Of a stretch of DNA of 22,859 nucleotides, positions 22,741 through 22,859 are shown piece after piece. The notes beneath the pieces were generated by a model. That model had not been told where the DNA came from. It ran no database searches and worked only from the letters and a program-made list of their open reading frames with translations. The position numbers and the translations under genes are program-made. The DNA is taken from contig CAVFQD010000029.1 of NCBI GenBank assembly GCA_963624605.1, positions 1 through 22,859 on the forward strand, in the 5' to 3' direction. Position 1 is the stretch's first letter, and every line of letters begins with the position of its first letter. The DNA comes from Fimenecus sp963624605 (lineage in GTDB: Bacteria; Bacillota; Clostridia; Oscillospirales; Acutalibacteraceae).

Positions 22741-22859
22741 CAGCCGAACACAAAAAAGAACGGTAGATTAAAAGGCTGAGAGTTAATAAGGCAGTTTTGC
22801 TTCAAAACAACATCTTTTTGCACAATAATGCGTTAAACCCCACAGATATGCGTCAGCAT

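Noticed and set aside
22741..22859. Terminator or RNA gene after the last gene
   Set aside because: Only weak pairing (CAGCC with GGCTG, GTTTTG with CAAAAC) without a T-run was seen.

Overview
The window looks like a chromosomal segment of a gut-type Clostridia (Bacillota), probably Oscillospirales/Ruminococcus-like. The signs are a Na+-type V-ATPase operon in the ntp gene order, BspA-type leucine-rich repeats joined to S-layer homology domains, a cytoplasmic GH51 arabinofuranosidase, strong AGGAGG ribosome sites, sigma-A promoters of the form TTGAnn-17-TATAAT, and hairpin-rich intergenic repeats. The genus is inferred from these traits only.

Left part (1-5366, minus strand). A secreted LRR/SLH cell-surface protein gene runs off the left edge. 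It has a perfect consensus promoter but carries a one-base frameshift. Next come about 680 bp of non-coding repeats, including a 239-bp MITE-like element. Then follows a two-gene membrane cassette (an unnamed two-helix protein, then LemA) with its own promoter. The cassette lies between two 108-bp direct repeats. Each repeat holds the last 13 codons of the V-ATPase subunit D gene plus its terminator, so the cassette appears to have been inserted at the 3' end of the ATPase operon.

Middle (5325-13926, minus strand). A complete nine-gene V-ATPase operon is transcribed in the order F-I-K-E-C-G-A-B-D (ntp names). Catalytic residues are intact in A and B, and the rotor subunit K carries the full Na+-ligand set known from Enterococcus hirae NtpK. 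The enzyme is therefore predicted to couple ATP hydrolysis or synthesis to Na+. Subunit I seems to lack a normal start codon at the expected place.

Right part (14134-22740). A TetR-family regulator is divergent from the ATPase operon and followed by a CDF metal exporter with an Mn-type ligand set. Then come a long-form ribose-phosphate pyrophosphokinase-like protein, a shared bidirectional terminator, and a convergent pair: a PPase-like/Nudix fusion and a small multidrug export-family protein. Plus-strand genes for an LCP cell-wall ligase, the GH51 enzyme, a zinc-ribbon membrane protein and a small exported membrane protein complete the window. No tRNA, rRNA, CRISPR array, integrase or transposase gene was recognised.

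The candidates most worth follow-up are the ATPase-tail repeats around the lemA cassette, the degenerate PPase domain fused to a Nudix enzyme, and the possible ACG start of subunit I.
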